Source of the DNA: Ralstonia pickettii | Lineage (GTDB): Bacteria > Pseudomonadota > Gammaproteobacteria > Burkholderiales > Burkholderiaceae | Direction of reading: 5' to 3' | Length of the DNA stretch: 64,000 nt | Assembly: GCF_030582395.1 (NCBI RefSeq) | Contig: NZ_CP104381.1 | Span: forward strand, 496,001-560,000 | Shown: in pieces, positions 18,188 to 27,978 of the stretch | Numbering within the stretch: the first letter of the stretch is position 1 | Layout of the letters: each line of letters starts with the position of its first letter | Program-made: the position numbers and the translations under genes | The notes under the pieces: model-generated | Databases searched by the model: none | Told to the model about the DNA's origin: nothing | What the model saw: the letters and a program-made list of their open reading frames with translations, nothing else

Positions 18188-19399
18188 ATGCCTCACGTCC
18201 TGCGTCTGTCCGATCTCATCTCCGAAGGAAAGCTTGCCGGTAAGCGCGTGTTCATCCGCGCCGACCTCAACGTGCCGCAAGACGATGCCGGCAACATCAC
18301 CGAAGACACGCGCATCCGCGCTTCCGTGCCGGCCGTCAAAGCCGCGCTGGACGCTGGTGCCGCGGTCATGGTGACCTCCCACCTGGGCCGCCCGACCGAG
18401 GGCGAATTCAAACCGGAAGATTCGCTGGCGCCGGTTGCCAAGCGTCTGTCCGAACTGCTCGGCCGTGACGTGAAACTCGTCCAGAACTGGGTGGATGGCG
18501 TGGATGTCGCGCCCGGCCAGGTCGTGCTGCTGGAAAACTGCCGCGTGAACAAGGGTGAGAAGAAGAACAGCGACGAACTGGCCCAGAAAATGGCCAAGCT
18601 GTGCGACGTCTATGTCAACGACGCCTTCGGCACCGCCCACCGCGCGGAAGCCACCACGCACGGCATCGCCAAATTTGCCCCAGTCGCTTGCGCCGGCCCG
18701 CTGCTGGCCGCCGAGCTGGATGCGCTGGGCAAGGCGCTGGGCCAGCCGGCACGTCCGCTGGTGGCCATTGTGGCCGGCTCGAAGGTGTCGACCAAGCTGA
18801 CCATCCTGAAGTCGCTGGCTGACAAGGTGGACAACCTGATCGTCGGCGGCGGCATTGCCAACACGTTCATGCTCGCTGCCGGCCTGAAGATTGGCATATC
18901 GCTGGCGGAAGCCGACCTCGTGGGCGATGCCAAGTCCATCATCGAGATGTTGGCCGCACGCGGCGCGTCGGTGCCCATCCCCGTCGACGTGGTGTGCGCC
19001 AAGGAATTCAGCGCCACCGCGGTCGCTACCGTCAAGGACGTGGCCGATGTGGCCGACGACGACATGATCCTCGACATCGGCCCGAAGACGGCTGCGCAAC
19101 TGGCCGAACAACTGAAGAGCGCCGGCACCATCGTCTGGAACGGTCCGGTCGGCGTGTTCGAATTCGACCAGTTCGGCAATGGCACCAAGGTGCTGGCCGA
19201 GGCGATTGCTGCCTCGTCGGGTTTCTCGATTGCCGGCGGCGGCGACACGCTGGCTGCCATCGCCAAGTACAACATCGCCGACAAGGTGGGCTATATCTCC
19301 ACTGGCGGCGGTGCGTTCCTGGAATTCCTGGAAGGCAAGACGCTGCCGGCCGTCGAAATCCTGGAACAACGCGCGCAGAACCAGGCCGCTGTGGCCTGA
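18188..19399 (+). CDS. pgk: Phosphoglycerate kinase
   Basis: The 403-residue glycolytic kinase transfers phosphate between 1,3-bisphosphoglycerate and ADP. Substrate-binding segments [13 protein letters not shown] (near residue 18) and TSHLGRP (near 61), and the nucleotide site GGGIANTF and [10 protein letters not shown] near the C-terminus, are all present. pyk and fba follow on the same strand, a lower-glycolysis cluster. A TAAAAT -10-like sequence at 18150 lies upstream but I see no well-spaced -35. Confidence 0.98.
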   Translation: MPHVLRLSDLISEGKLAGKRVFIRADLNVPQDDAGNITEDTRIRASVPAVKAALDAGAAVMVTSHLGRPTEGEFKPEDSLAPVAKRLSELLGRDVKLVQNWVDGVDVAPGQVVLLENCRVNKGEKKNSDELAQKMAKLCDVYVNDAFGTAHRAEATTHGIAKFAPVACAGPLLAAELDALGKALGQPARPLVAIVAGSKVSTKLTILKSLADKVDNLIVGGGIANTFMLAAGLKIGISLAEADLVGDAKSIIEMLAARGASVPIPVDVVCAKEFSATAVATVKDVADVADDDMILDIGPKTAAQLAEQLKSAGTIVWNGPVGVFEFDQFGNGTKVLAEAIAASSGFSIAGGGDTLAAIAKYNIADKVGYISTGGGAFLEFLEGKTLPAVEILEQRAQNQAAVA

Positions 19400-19448
19400 G
19401 CGCAAGCGCCTCCAACATCCCCGCCACAACAACGAGACACCGCCGCCC

Positions 19449-20888
19449 ATGACCCGCGCTACCAAGATCGTCGCAACGCTCGGCCCCGCGTCCAGCACGC
19501 AGGAAGTCCTGACCCGCATGATTGCCGCGGGGGTCGACGTGGTGCGGCTGAACTTCTCGCACGGCGCGGCGCAAGACCACATCGATCGCGCGCAGCTCGT
19601 GCGCGAAGTGGCGCGTTCGGTCGGCCGCGAGGTGGCCATCATGGCCGACCTGCAGGGCCCGAAGATCCGGGTCGGCAAGTTCGAGAACGGCAAGATTACG
19701 CTCGAGCCGGGTGATCGCTTCACACTGGATGCCCGCTGCGAGCTGGGCAACCAGGAGCGCGTCGGTCTCGACTACAAGGAACTGCCGCGCGACGTCGGCC
19801 CCGGTGATTTGCTGCTGCTCAACGACGGCCTGATCGTGCTTCAGGTCGAGCGCGTGGTGGGTGAAGAGATCGAGACCATCGTCAAGATCGGCGGCGATCT
19901 CTCCAACAACAAGGGCATCAACCGCCAGGGCGGCGGGTTGTCGGCGCCGGCGCTGACGGCCAAGGACATGGAAGACATCAAGACCGCGATGGCCCTCGGC
20001 GCCGATTACGTCGCGGTCAGCTTCCCCAAGAACGCGACCGACATGGAGATGGCCCGCCAACTGGCTGCCGTGGCCGGTGCGCCGCATAACCACAAGACCC
20101 GCATGATCGCCAAGATCGAGCGTGCCGAGGCCATCCGTCCGGGCGTGCTCGAAGAGATCCTCGCTGCGTCCGACGGCATCATGGTCGCGCGCGGCGATCT
20201 GGCCGTGGAAGTGGGCAACGCAGCCGTGCCGGCGCTGCAGAAGCGCATGATCAAGCTGGCCCGCGAAACCAACAAGCTGGCCATCACCGCCACGCAGATG
20301 ATGGAATCGATGATCGTCAACCCGGTGCCGACGCGCGCCGAGGTGTCGGACGTTGCCAACGCCGTGCTCGACGGCACCGATGCGGTGATGCTGTCGGCGG
20401 AAACCGCCGCCGGCCGCTACCCGGTCGAGACCATCGAAGCCATGGCTGCCATCTGCGTGGAAGCCGAGAAGTCGCAAACCGTGCATCTGGATGCGGACTT
20501 CCTCGACCAGACCTTCAGCCGTATCGACCAGTCGATTGCCATGGGCGCGCTGTTCACGGCGCACCACCTGCAGGTCAAGGCGATTGCCGCGCTCACCGAT
20601 TCTGGCGCGACGGCGCTGTGGATGAGCCGCCACGGCATCAACATTCCCATTTATGCGATGACACCCAACGTGGCATCGCAGCGCAAGATGGCCCTGTACC
20701 GCAACGTGCAGTCGCTGCCGCTGGCCAACAGCACGGACCGCGACGAAGCGCTGCACCAGGCCGAAGAACTGCTGGTCGCGCGCGGCGTCGTGCAGCGTGG
20801 CGACTTCATCGTCCTCACCGTCGGCGAGCCGATGGGCCAGGCCGGCGGCACCAATACGCTCAAGATTGTTCGCGTCGGCATGCACTGA
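19449..20888 (+). CDS. pyk: Pyruvate kinase
   Basis: A 479-residue pyruvate kinase from ATG 19449 (MTRATKIVATLGPASS). Conserved elements include the active-site NFSHG, MADLQGPKIRVG, the catalytic Lys/Glu region TRMIAKIERAEAI, the metal-binding MVARGDLAVE, and the C-terminal allosteric domain. It makes pyruvate and ATP from phosphoenolpyruvate. It lies 49 bases after pgk and 87 before fba. Confidence 0.97.
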   Translation: MTRATKIVATLGPASSTQEVLTRMIAAGVDVVRLNFSHGAAQDHIDRAQLVREVARSVGREVAIMADLQGPKIRVGKFENGKITLEPGDRFTLDARCELGNQERVGLDYKELPRDVGPGDLLLLNDGLIVLQVERVVGEEIETIVKIGGDLSNNKGINRQGGGLSAPALTAKDMEDIKTAMALGADYVAVSFPKNATDMEMARQLAAVAGAPHNHKTRMIAKIERAEAIRPGVLEEILAASDGIMVARGDLAVEVGNAAVPALQKRMIKLARETNKLAITATQMMESMIVNPVPTRAEVSDVANAVLDGTDAVMLSAETAAGRYPVETIEAMAAICVEAEKSQTVHLDADFLDQTFSRIDQSIAMGALFTAHHLQVKAIAALTDSGATALWMSRHGINIPIYAMTPNVASQRKMALYRNVQSLPLANSTDRDEALHQAEELLVARGVVQRGDFIVLTVGEPMGQAGGTNTLKIVRVGMH

Positions 20889-20975
20889 CGCCCACGACGG
20901 AACGCCGTTTGCTACGTAGTTCAGATGCCCACGCGTTCCTGAGACCGAATACAGATCGATCCATAGGAGAAAACC

Positions 20976-22040
20976 ATGCCACTCGTCTCGATGCGCCAAC
21001 TGCTGGACCACGCCGCTGAAAACGGCTACGGCCTGCCGGCATTCAACGTGAACAACCTGGAACAAGTCCAGGCCGTGATGGAAGCCGCCAAGGAAGCCGG
21101 CGCACCCGTCATCCTGCAAGCCAGCGCGGGCGCCCGCAAATACGCCGGCGAATCGTTCATCAAGCACCTGATCCAGGCCGCTGTCGAGGCTTATCCGGAG
21201 ATCCCGCTGGTCATGCACCAGGATCACGGCCAAAGCCCGGCCATCTGCCAAGGCGCCATCGACCTGGGCTTCGGCTCGGTGATGATGGACGGCTCGCTGC
21301 GCGAAGACGGCAAGACGCCGGCTGATTTCGACTACAACGTCGACGTGACGCGCCGCGTGGTCGAGATGGCCCACAAGGTTGGTGTGACGGTTGAAGGCGA
21401 ACTGGGCTGTCTGGGTTCGCTGGAAACCGGCATGGCCGGCGAGGAAGACGGCATTGGCGCCGAGGGCAAGCTCGACCACTCGGCCCTGCTGACCGATCCG
21501 GAAGAAGCGGCGCAGTTCGTCAAGGCCACCCAGCTTGACGCGCTGGCCATCGCCATCGGTACCAGCCACGGCGCCTACAAGTTTTCGCGCAAGCCCACGG
21601 GCGACATCCTGGCGATCAGCCGCGTGAAGGAAATCCACGCCCGCATCCCGAATACCCACCTGGTGATGCACGGCTCGTCGAGCGTGCCGCAAGAACTGCT
21701 GGCCATCATCAACCAGTACGGCGGCAAGATCAAAGAAACCTACGGCGTGCCCGTCGAAGAAATCCAGGAAGCCATCAAGTACGGCGTGCGCAAGATCAAC
21801 ATCGACACCGACATCCGCCTGGCAATGACGGGCGCGGTGCGCAAGTTCCTGGCCGAAAATCCGGACAAGTTCGACGCCCGCGAATGGCTCAAGCCCGCCC
21901 GCGAAGCCGCCAAGCAAGTTTGCAAGGCACGTTACATCGAGTTCGGCTGCGAAGGTCAGGCCGGCAAGATCAAGCCCATTAGCCTGTCTGTGATGGCGCA
22001 GAAGTACCAAAGCGGCGATCTGGCGCAAGTGGTGCAATAA
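20976..22040 (+). CDS. fba: Class II fructose-bisphosphate aldolase
   Basis: The 354-residue zinc-dependent aldolase has the class II motifs [12 protein letters not shown] (zinc His near residue 84), [18 protein letters not shown] and [10 protein letters not shown], plus the phosphate-binding NIDTD segment. It cleaves fructose-1,6-bisphosphate and serves both glycolysis and gluconeogenesis (and the Calvin cycle in relatives). ATAGGAG precedes the ATG, and a strong terminator follows. Confidence 0.97.
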   Translation: MPLVSMRQLLDHAAENGYGLPAFNVNNLEQVQAVMEAAKEAGAPVILQASAGARKYAGESFIKHLIQAAVEAYPEIPLVMHQDHGQSPAICQGAIDLGFGSVMMDGSLREDGKTPADFDYNVDVTRRVVEMAHKVGVTVEGELGCLGSLETGMAGEEDGIGAEGKLDHSALLTDPEEAAQFVKATQLDALAIAIGTSHGAYKFSRKPTGDILAISRVKEIHARIPNTHLVMHGSSSVPQELLAIINQYGGKIKETYGVPVEEIQEAIKYGVRKINIDTDIRLAMTGAVRKFLAENPDKFDAREWLKPAREAAKQVCKARYIEFGCEGQAGKIKPISLSVMAQKYQSGDLAQVVQ

Positions 22041-22061
22041 GCATTTCGCGTCACATCTAGC

Positions 22062-22089
22062 AAACGGCTGGCACTGCGCCAGCCGTTTT
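22062..22089 (+). terminator. Intrinsic terminator after fba
   Basis: ACGGCTGGC (22064-22072) pairs with GCCAGCCGT (22078-22086) around a five-base loop and runs into TTTTG. It ends the pgk-pyk-fba unit. Confidence 0.9.
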
Positions 22090-22130
22090 GCATTGCGTGG
22101 GCCACTTCATCGGCCACCCCATGGGCCACG

Positions 22131-22136
22131 TATAAT
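22131..22136 (+). promoter_or_regulatory. Candidate -10 box of purC
   Basis: A consensus TATAAT lies 42 bases upstream of the purC start, just past the fba terminator. The position for a 17-base-spaced -35 (22108-22113) reads CATCGG, which is weak, so the promoter may need an activator or be modest in strength. Confidence 0.45.
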
Positions 22137-22177
22137 GCTGGCCTTCCACGTTTTCTTATCTCATCTCGGGTTCCGCC

Positions 22178-23101
22178 GTGTCCGCCACCCCCGCATCCTC
22201 CGCCCTTTACGAATCGTCGATCACCAGCCTGCCGTTGCTCGGCCGCGGCAAGGTGCGCGAAAACTACGCTGTCGGCGACGACAAGCTGCTGATGGTCACC
22301 ACCGATCGCCTGTCGGCGTTTGACGTGATTCTCGGCCAGCCGATTCCGGACAAGGGCCGCGTGCTCGCGCAGATGTCGGATTTCTGGTTCAACAAGCTGC
22401 GCCACATCGTGCCGACGCACGAAACCGGCATCGCCCCGGAAACCGTGGTGGCTCCGAATGAAGTCGACCAAGTGCGGGGCCGCGCCATCGTGGTGAAGCG
22501 CCTGAAACCGATCCTGGTCGAAGCGGTGGTGCGCGGCTACCTGGCCGGCAGCGGCTGGAAGGATTACCAGGCTACGGGCGCCGTCTGCGGCGTGCATCTG
22601 GCCCCCGGCCTGCAGAACGCGCAGAAGCTGCCCGAGCCGATCTTCACCCCCGCCGCCAAGGCCGAGATGGGCGAGCACGACGAGAACATCTCGTTCGATG
22701 AAGTCGAGCGCCGCATCGGCCCGGACCTTGCCGCGCAGATCCGCGACGTGAGCATCCGCCTGTACAAGGAAGCGTCCGACTTTGCCGCCACGCGCGGCAT
22801 CATCATCGCTGACACCAAGTTCGAATTCGGTCTGGATGAGAACGGCACGCTCACGCTGATGGATGAAGCGCTCACCGCAGATTCGTCGCGCTTCTGGCCC
22901 GCCGATTCGTACCAGGTTGGCACCAACCCGCCGTCGTTCGACAAGCAGTTCGTGCGCGACTGGCTCGAAGCCGTGCGTATCGACGGCAAGCCGTGGCCGA
23001 AGACCGCGCCGGCGCCGCAACTGCCCGCCGACGTGATCGAAAAGACAGCCGAAAAGTATCGCGAAGCACTGACCCGCCTCACCGGCGAGTCCCTGCGATA
23101 A
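22178..23101 (+). CDS. purC: SAICAR synthetase
   Basis: The 307-residue phosphoribosylaminoimidazole-succinocarboxamide synthase adds aspartate to CAIR in purine synthesis. It shows [48 protein letters not shown] and [15 protein letters not shown]. Length and motifs fit the long SAICAR synthetase form seen in betaproteobacteria and yeast rather than the 237-residue E. coli form. purE and purK follow. Confidence 0.97.
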   Translation: MSATPASSALYESSITSLPLLGRGKVRENYAVGDDKLLMVTTDRLSAFDVILGQPIPDKGRVLAQMSDFWFNKLRHIVPTHETGIAPETVVAPNEVDQVRGRAIVVKRLKPILVEAVVRGYLAGSGWKDYQATGAVCGVHLAPGLQNAQKLPEPIFTPAAKAEMGEHDENISFDEVERRIGPDLAAQIRDVSIRLYKEASDFAATRGIIIADTKFEFGLDENGTLTLMDEALTADSSRFWPADSYQVGTNPPSFDKQFVRDWLEAVRIDGKPWPKTAPAPQLPADVIEKTAEKYREALTRLTGESLR

Positions 23102-23110
23102 ACCGGAGCG

Positions 23111-23626
23111 ATGACAATGACCGCACAGCAATCCGCTCCGCTCGTTGGCGTGGTGATGGGCTCCAGCTCCGACTGGGAAGTCATGCGCCATGCCGTCGAC
23201 ATCCTCACGCAGTTCGGCATTCCGTTCGAAGCGCAGGTTGTTTCGGCGCACCGCATGCCGGACGACATGTTTCGCTACGCCGAAGCCGCACGCGGCCGGG
23301 GTCTGCGCGCCATCATCGCTGGCGCCGGCGGGGCAGCGCACCTGCCGGGCATGATCGCCGCCAAGACGATCGTGCCGGTGTTCGGCGTGCCGGTGCCGTC
23401 AAAGTATCTGCGTGGGGAAGACTCGCTGCTTTCCATCGTGCAGATGCCCAAGGGCATTCCGGTGTCGACGTTCGCGATTGGTGAAGCCGGTGCCGCCAAC
23501 GCAGCGCTGGCGGCCATCGCCACCCTCGCCACCACCGATTCGGCGCTTGCCGACAAGCTCGAAGCCTTCCGCGCCCAGCAGACCGAAGTCGCACGCGGCA
23601 TGACGCTCCCTGTGCACGGCGCCTAA
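23111..23626 (+). CDS. purE: N5-CAIR mutase, class I PurE
   Basis: A 171-residue enzyme that converts N5-CAIR to CAIR. The motifs [12 protein letters not shown] (near residue 14), [11 protein letters not shown] (near 42) and [14 protein letters not shown] (near 68) are those of class I PurE that acts with PurK. The start may be ATG 23111 or ATG 23117 (MTMTAQQ). It lies nine bases after purC and 19 before purK. Confidence 0.97.
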   Translation: MTMTAQQSAPLVGVVMGSSSDWEVMRHAVDILTQFGIPFEAQVVSAHRMPDDMFRYAEAARGRGLRAIIAGAGGAAHLPGMIAAKTIVPVFGVPVPSKYLRGEDSLLSIVQMPKGIPVSTFAIGEAGAANAALAAIATLATTDSALADKLEAFRAQQTEVARGMTLPVHGA

Positions 23627-23645
23627 GTAACCTACGACCCGATTC

Positions 23646-24881
23646 ATGGCCGACGACCTGAACCCGCGCCTGGCGCAAGCCCACACCGCGGAATCCCGCG
23701 CGCTGAACGTTCCCAACGCGATCCTGCCCGATGCCTGGCTTGGCATGCTCGGCGGCGGCCAGCTCGGCCGCATGTTCACGCACGCCGCGCAGGCCATGGG
23801 CTACAAGGTCTGCGTGCTCGATCCGGATCCGAACAGCCCCGCCGGCACCATCGCCGAGCGCCACCTGTGCGCGGGCTACACCGATGAAGCTGCGCTGGCC
23901 GAGATGGCCGCGCTGTGCCCGGCCGTCACCACCGAGTTCGAGAACGTGCCGGCGCAGGCGCTCGACCGCCTGGAGCAACTCGGCGCGTTCGTTGCGCCGC
24001 GTGCCAACTGCGTCTCCATCGCCCAGAACCGCATCGCCGAGAAGAAATTCTTCGCGCTGTGCGCCGCCCGCACCGGCATCCACCCGGCACCGAGCTGGGT
24101 GATCGAGCACGAAGCCGATATCGAACAACTGCCCGCCGACCTGCTGCCCGGCATCCTGAAGATTGCCCGCATGGGTTACGACGGCAAGGGCCAGGCGCGT
24201 GTTTCGACGGTTGAAGAGCTGCGGGCCGCCTGGGGCGCCATGCAGCACGTGCCGTGCGTGCTGGAAAAGATGCTGCCGTTGGCCTACGAAGTCTCTGTAT
24301 TGGCCGCCCGTGGTGCCGATGGCAGCACGGCCACCTGGCCGCTGGCAGAAAACGTGCACCGTGACGGCATCCTGTTTTCGACAATCATGCCGTCGCGCAG
24401 CGTGTCGGACGACATTGCTACGCGCACGCGCGCCGCCGCCGCGATGATCGCCGAAGAGATGGGCTACGTCGGCGTGCTTTGCATCGAGTTCTTCGTGCTG
24501 CAGGACGGCTCGCTGGTTGCCAACGAAATGGCGCCGCGTCCGCACAATTCCGGCCACATCACCATGGATGTGTGCGAGACGAGCCAGTTCGAGCAACAGG
24601 TGCGCGCCATGGCCCGCTTGCCGCTGGGCAGCACGCGGCAGCATTCGCCGGGGCGCATGCTCAATGTGCTGGGCGACGTGTGGTTTGAATACGGCCTGGA
24701 ACGTACGCCCGCGTGGCACGAAGTGATGGGCCACAGCGGTGCGAAGGTGCATCTGTATGGCAAGGCCGACGCCCGGCCGGGCCGCAAGATGGGCCACGTG
24801 AACTGCGTGGGCACTTCTGCTGAAGTGGTGGACGAAGCGTTCCGCCATGCCGCGCACGTGCTGGGCCTGCAGCCGGAATAA
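23646..24881 (+). CDS. purK: N5-CAIR synthetase (PurK)
   Basis: The 411-residue ATP-grasp enzyme carboxylates AIR to N5-CAIR using bicarbonate and ATP. The start of the fold, [13 protein letters not shown], is near residue 31 after a 30-residue N-terminal extension, followed by [12 protein letters not shown] and [13 protein letters not shown]. It completes the purC-purE-purK operon. The extension ([13 protein letters not shown]) may indicate a later true start, but no better ribosome site is obvious. Confidence 0.96.
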   Translation: MADDLNPRLAQAHTAESRALNVPNAILPDAWLGMLGGGQLGRMFTHAAQAMGYKVCVLDPDPNSPAGTIAERHLCAGYTDEAALAEMAALCPAVTTEFENVPAQALDRLEQLGAFVAPRANCVSIAQNRIAEKKFFALCAARTGIHPAPSWVIEHEADIEQLPADLLPGILKIARMGYDGKGQARVSTVEELRAAWGAMQHVPCVLEKMLPLAYEVSVLAARGADGSTATWPLAENVHRDGILFSTIMPSRSVSDDIATRTRAAAAMIAEEMGYVGVLCIEFFVLQDGSLVANEMAPRPHNSGHITMDVCETSQFEQQVRAMARLPLGSTRQHSPGRMLNVLGDVWFEYGLERTPAWHEVMGHSGAKVHLYGKADARPGRKMGHVNCVGTSAEVVDEAFRHAAHVLGLQPE

Positions 24882-24893
24882 AGCGAGTCGCCC

Positions 24894-25907
24894 ATGCCGC
24901 ATCGGACCAAAACGCCCTACACGATGCCTTCTGCCGAGCGCCTCGATGAGGCCGCGCGCAGGCTGGAGGCCGGCGAGCTGGTCGCGTTTCCGACCGAGAC
25001 CGTGTATGGGCTGGGCGCCGATGCCGAAAACCCGCAGGCCATCGCCAAGATCTACGCGGCCAAGGGCCGGCCCGCCAATCACCCCGTGATCGTGCACGTG
25101 GTGGATGGCGCCGACATTTCGTATTGGACCGACGAGGTGCCCGGCATCGCGCTGCAGCTCATCGAAGCCTTCTGGCCGGGACCGCTGACGCTGATCCTGA
25201 AACGTGCGCCGCACATTCCGGCCGCCGTGGCAGGTGGGCAGGACAGCATCGGGCTGCGTTGTCCGTCGCACCCGGTAGCACAGGCGCTGCTCTCGCGCTT
25301 CAAGCGCGGACGCGGCGGCATTGCGGCGCCGTCGGCCAACAAGTTCGGCCAGGTCAGCCCGACCACCGCGCAGCACGTGCGGGACGAGTTTGGCGATGCG
25401 GTCTTCGTGCTCGAAGGTGACGGCGTGGACGTGGGCATCGAATCGACCATCATCGATCTCTCGCGGCTGGAGCAGGGCATTGGCCCCGTGCTGCTGCGTC
25501 CGGGCGCCATCACGCCTGAAGACATCGAGCGCGTGACCGGCGAACTGCCGGCGCTTCCCGATGCTGCTGCGCCGCGCGCTTCGGGCACGCTGAAGGCGCA
25601 TTACGCGCCGCGCACGCCGTTGTATCTGCTATCGGCCGCCGACGTGCCCGCACGCCTGGCCGCACTGCCTGCAGACAAACGCGTCGTGTGGCTCGGTGCC
25701 CCCGTGGCGCTGCGTGACGGCTGCGACCAGCGCGTCGCACCCGCCACACCCGCCGCCTATGCCAACGCGCTCTACGCGCTGTTGCGCGAACTCGACCGCG
25801 GCGGTTATGACGCCATCTGGGTGGAAACCCTAGCCGATACGCCCGCCTGGGCTGCGGTCAACGACCGCCTGCGTCGCGCGGCCGCCGCGTTCGAGACGGA
25901 CCTCTAA
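24894..25907 (+). CDS. sua5: L-threonylcarbamoyladenylate synthase (Sua5/YwlC type)
   Basis: A 337-residue Sua5-type enzyme that makes threonylcarbamoyl-AMP for the t6A37 modification of ANN-decoding tRNAs. The YrdC domain shows GELVAFPTETVYGLGADA, KIYAAKGRPANHPVIVHV and the SANKFGQVSPT loop, and the C-terminal Sua5 domain (about residue 210 on) makes it longer than TsaC. A second Met (MPSAERL, 24924) is an alternative start. It starts 12 bases after purK, so it is probably in the purine operon transcript. Confidence 0.94.
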   Translation: MPHRTKTPYTMPSAERLDEAARRLEAGELVAFPTETVYGLGADAENPQAIAKIYAAKGRPANHPVIVHVVDGADISYWTDEVPGIALQLIEAFWPGPLTLILKRAPHIPAAVAGGQDSIGLRCPSHPVAQALLSRFKRGRGGIAAPSANKFGQVSPTTAQHVRDEFGDAVFVLEGDGVDVGIESTIIDLSRLEQGIGPVLLRPGAITPEDIERVTGELPALPDAAAPRASGTLKAHYAPRTPLYLLSAADVPARLAALPADKRVVWLGAPVALRDGCDQRVAPATPAAYANALYALLRELDRGGYDAIWVETLADTPAWAAVNDRLRRAAAAFETDL

Positions 25908-26052
25908 TTCTTACGGGCCAGGCGTTCGCCGTGCGCCCGGCAACCTCGCTACACTTGGGCGTTGTGTCGTTCCGCGTGCTTCAAACGCGCACGGCGAGGT
26001 TACGCACCGCGGCACCACAGATCATAAAAATTCCACACGGGAGACAGACATC

Positions 26053-27099
26053 ATGAAGTTGCGTCAATGGATGGGCGTCGTCGCCTCGGCGACCCTGGCC
26101 TTGGGCCTGGCCGCTTGCGGCGGCGGTGAAAGCGATCAGAGCGGCAACCCCAACGTTGCGAAGGTCCAGCGCATGGTGGTGTTCGGCGACAGCCTGAGTG
26201 ATGCCGGCACCTACACACCGGCAGCGGCGGCCGCAGGCGGCGGCAAGTTCACCACCAACCCCGGCCCGGTCTGGGCGGAAACGGTGGCGGCGCAGCTCGG
26301 TGTGGCGCTCACGCCCGCCGTGATGGGCTACGCCAACTCGGTGCAAGCCTGCCCGAAACCCGGCTGCTTCGACTATGCGCAAGGTGGCTCGCGCGTGACC
26401 GACCCGAACGGTATCGGCCACAACGGTGGTGCCGGGGCGTTGACGTATCCGGTCAAACAGCAGCTTGCCAACTTCTACGCGGCCAGCAACAACACGTTCA
26501 ATGGCAATAACGACGTGGTGTTCGTCTTTGGTGGCAACAACGACATCTTCTACTGGGCCGCGGCCGTGGCGACACCGAATTCGGGTGTGACGCCCGCCAT
26601 CGCGACCGCACAGGTGCAGCAGGCGGCGACTGAACTGGTCGGTTACGTCAAAGACATGATCAGCAAGAACGCGACGCAACTCTATGTGTTCAACCTGCCC
26701 GACAGCAGCCTGACGCCGCAAGGCGTGGCGGGCGGTGCCGCAGGCCAGGCGCTGTTGCACGCGCTGGTGGGCGCGTTCAATACCACGCTGCAGGCGGGGC
26801 TTGCCGGTACCGGTGCCCGTGTGATCGACTTCAATTCGCAATTGACGGCCGTGATTCAGAACGGGGCGATGTTCGGCTTCAGCAATACCAGTGTGCCGGC
26901 TTGCGATGCGACCAAGATCAACGCACTCGTGCCGGGTGCCGGCGGCAGCTCGCTGTTCTGCTCCGCCAACACGTTGGTGACCGCAGGTGCAGACACGTCC
27001 TACCTGTTCGCCGACGGGGTGCACCCCACCACGGGCGGCCATCGCCTGATCTCCAGCAACGTGCTGCAACGGCTGCTGGCGGACGGTGTGACGCACTGA
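26053..27099 (+). CDS. SGNH/GDSL hydrolase, lipoprotein
   Basis: A 348-residue lipoprotein with signal sequence and lipobox LGLAACGGG (Cys near residue 22). SGNH blocks are intact: VVFGDSLSDAGTY (catalytic Ser), the Gly in the following block, VFGGNNDIFY (Asn), and ADGVHPTTGGH (Asp and His) near the end. The family contains esterases and lipases, including secreted acyltransferases; the substrate is unknown. GGGAGA precedes the ATG. A terminator follows directly. Confidence 0.9.
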   Translation: MKLRQWMGVVASATLALGLAACGGGESDQSGNPNVAKVQRMVVFGDSLSDAGTYTPAAAAAGGGKFTTNPGPVWAETVAAQLGVALTPAVMGYANSVQACPKPGCFDYAQGGSRVTDPNGIGHNGGAGALTYPVKQQLANFYAASNNTFNGNNDVVFVFGGNNDIFYWAAAVATPNSGVTPAIATAQVQQAATELVGYVKDMISKNATQLYVFNLPDSSLTPQGVAGGAAGQALLHALVGAFNTTLQAGLAGTGARVIDFNSQLTAVIQNGAMFGFSNTSVPACDATKINALVPGAGGSSLFCSANTLVTAGADTSYLFADGVHPTTGGHRLISSNVLQRLLADGVTH

Positions 27100-27118
27100 T
27101 CGAGCCTCACCGAGACAC

Positions 27119-27148
27119 AACGCCCGCGCGAAGCGGGCGTTTTTGTTT
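27119..27148 (+). terminator. Intrinsic terminator after the GDSL lipoprotein gene
   Basis: ACGCCCGC (27120-27127) pairs with GCGGGCGT (27133-27140) and leads into TTTTGTTTG, twenty bases after the stop codon. Confidence 0.9.
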
Positions 27149-27324
27149 GTAGCGATGGCGTCGACTTGGCGTTAGCCGGTGGCAAGATCACTGCCAGGCG
27201 ATAGCGTATGTTGGACGGCGCGCACCGGGTTGCAGGGTCAACGCGCACGAACTGGCGCACCTGCGCGCCGCGCCCAAGGGCGCATTCGGGGCGACAGAGT
27301 CGCGCTGAGCGACTGGCAGCGCCG

Positions 27325-27355
27325 GGCAAAAAAATGCCGCGCCAAGCAGCGCGGC
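27325..27355 (-). terminator. Intrinsic terminator after mobB
   Basis: On the minus strand GCCGCGC and GCGCGGC (27349-27355 and 27336-27342) form a 7-bp stem followed by ATTTTTTTG. It is about 95 bases past the mobB stop and would end the dacB-mobB transcript. Confidence 0.8.
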
Positions 27356-27450
27356 CGATCGACGGGAAAGCTTGTTGTTAGGAGGGGGCTGGCGAAAAAC
27401 GCAATTGCCCCATCATAGCCAAGCTGCCTTGCCCGGATGTTAAAAGTGCT

Positions 27451-27978
27451 TCATATGGAGGCGTTGGCCAGTTGCTGTATGGCAAACCGGTACACCGCAT
27501 CGACGTCGTTCAGATCCAGCACGGCCACGCCTTCGGGTGGTCGCACGGCGGCAGGCGAATCGGTGGCCACCGCCACTACGCCGCCAATTTCCGGCCAAAG
27601 CGGCTGGCGGCCGAGCGAAGGGCGGAAGACTTCAATCTTCGGAAACGTGCTGCGCTTGTAGCCTTCAACGATGACGAGGTCGGTGGCGGGCGAGAGCAGC
27701 GCCAGCACGTCGTCCAGTTCAGGTTCCAGCGCGTTGGCGTATTCACGCATCAGCACGAGCCGCTCGCCGCCCACGAGCACGACTTCGGCGCTGCCGGCTT
27801 CGCGCATGCGGTGCGAATCCTTGCCGGGCGAATCGAGATCGAAACCGTGATGCGTGTGCTTGATGGCTGCGACGCGCCGCCCGTCGCGTACGAAGCGCGT
27901 GATGAGCTGTTCGACGAGCGTGGTCTTGCCGCTGCCCGACGTGCCGGTGATGCCAAGCAATGCCTTGCGTGAAATCAT
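27451..27978 (-). CDS. mobB: Molybdopterin-guanine dinucleotide biosynthesis protein MobB
   Basis: The 175-residue GTP-binding protein supports molybdenum cofactor guanylation by MobA. The P-loop GTSGSGKTTLVEQL is at residues 9-22, and KHTHHGFDLDSPGKDSHR and LVIVEGYKRS are typical of MobB. The start ATG overlaps the dacB stop (ATGA), so expression is coupled to dacB, an arrangement without obvious functional logic. No mobA is in the window. Confidence 0.95.
   Translation of the reverse strand: MISRKALLGITGTSGSGKTTLVEQLITRFVRDGRRVAAIKHTHHGFDLDSPGKDSHRMREAGSAEVVLVGGERLVLMREYANALEPELDDVLALLSPATDLVIVEGYKRSTFPKIEVFRPSLGRQPLWPEIGGVVAVATDSPAAVRPPEGVAVLDLNDVDAVYRFAIQQLANASI

Larger units (their letters stand above)
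27100..27450. other. Intergenic gap between GDSL gene and mobB
   Basis: These 351 bases hold two convergent terminators (27119-27148 on plus, 27325-27355 on minus). I see no gene: the open frame at 27179-27418 lacks a ribosome site and family resemblance. Confidence 0.7.

Noticed and set aside
19032..22037. A 1001-residue open frame on the minus strand
   Set aside because: It is antisense to pgk, pyk and fba. Long GC-rich frames opposite conserved genes are expected here, and the composition (His/Arg/Gln-rich) is that of a shadow.
27179..27418. A 79-residue frame after the GDSL gene
   Set aside because: It begins beyond a terminator, contains the mobB terminator, and has no ribosome site.
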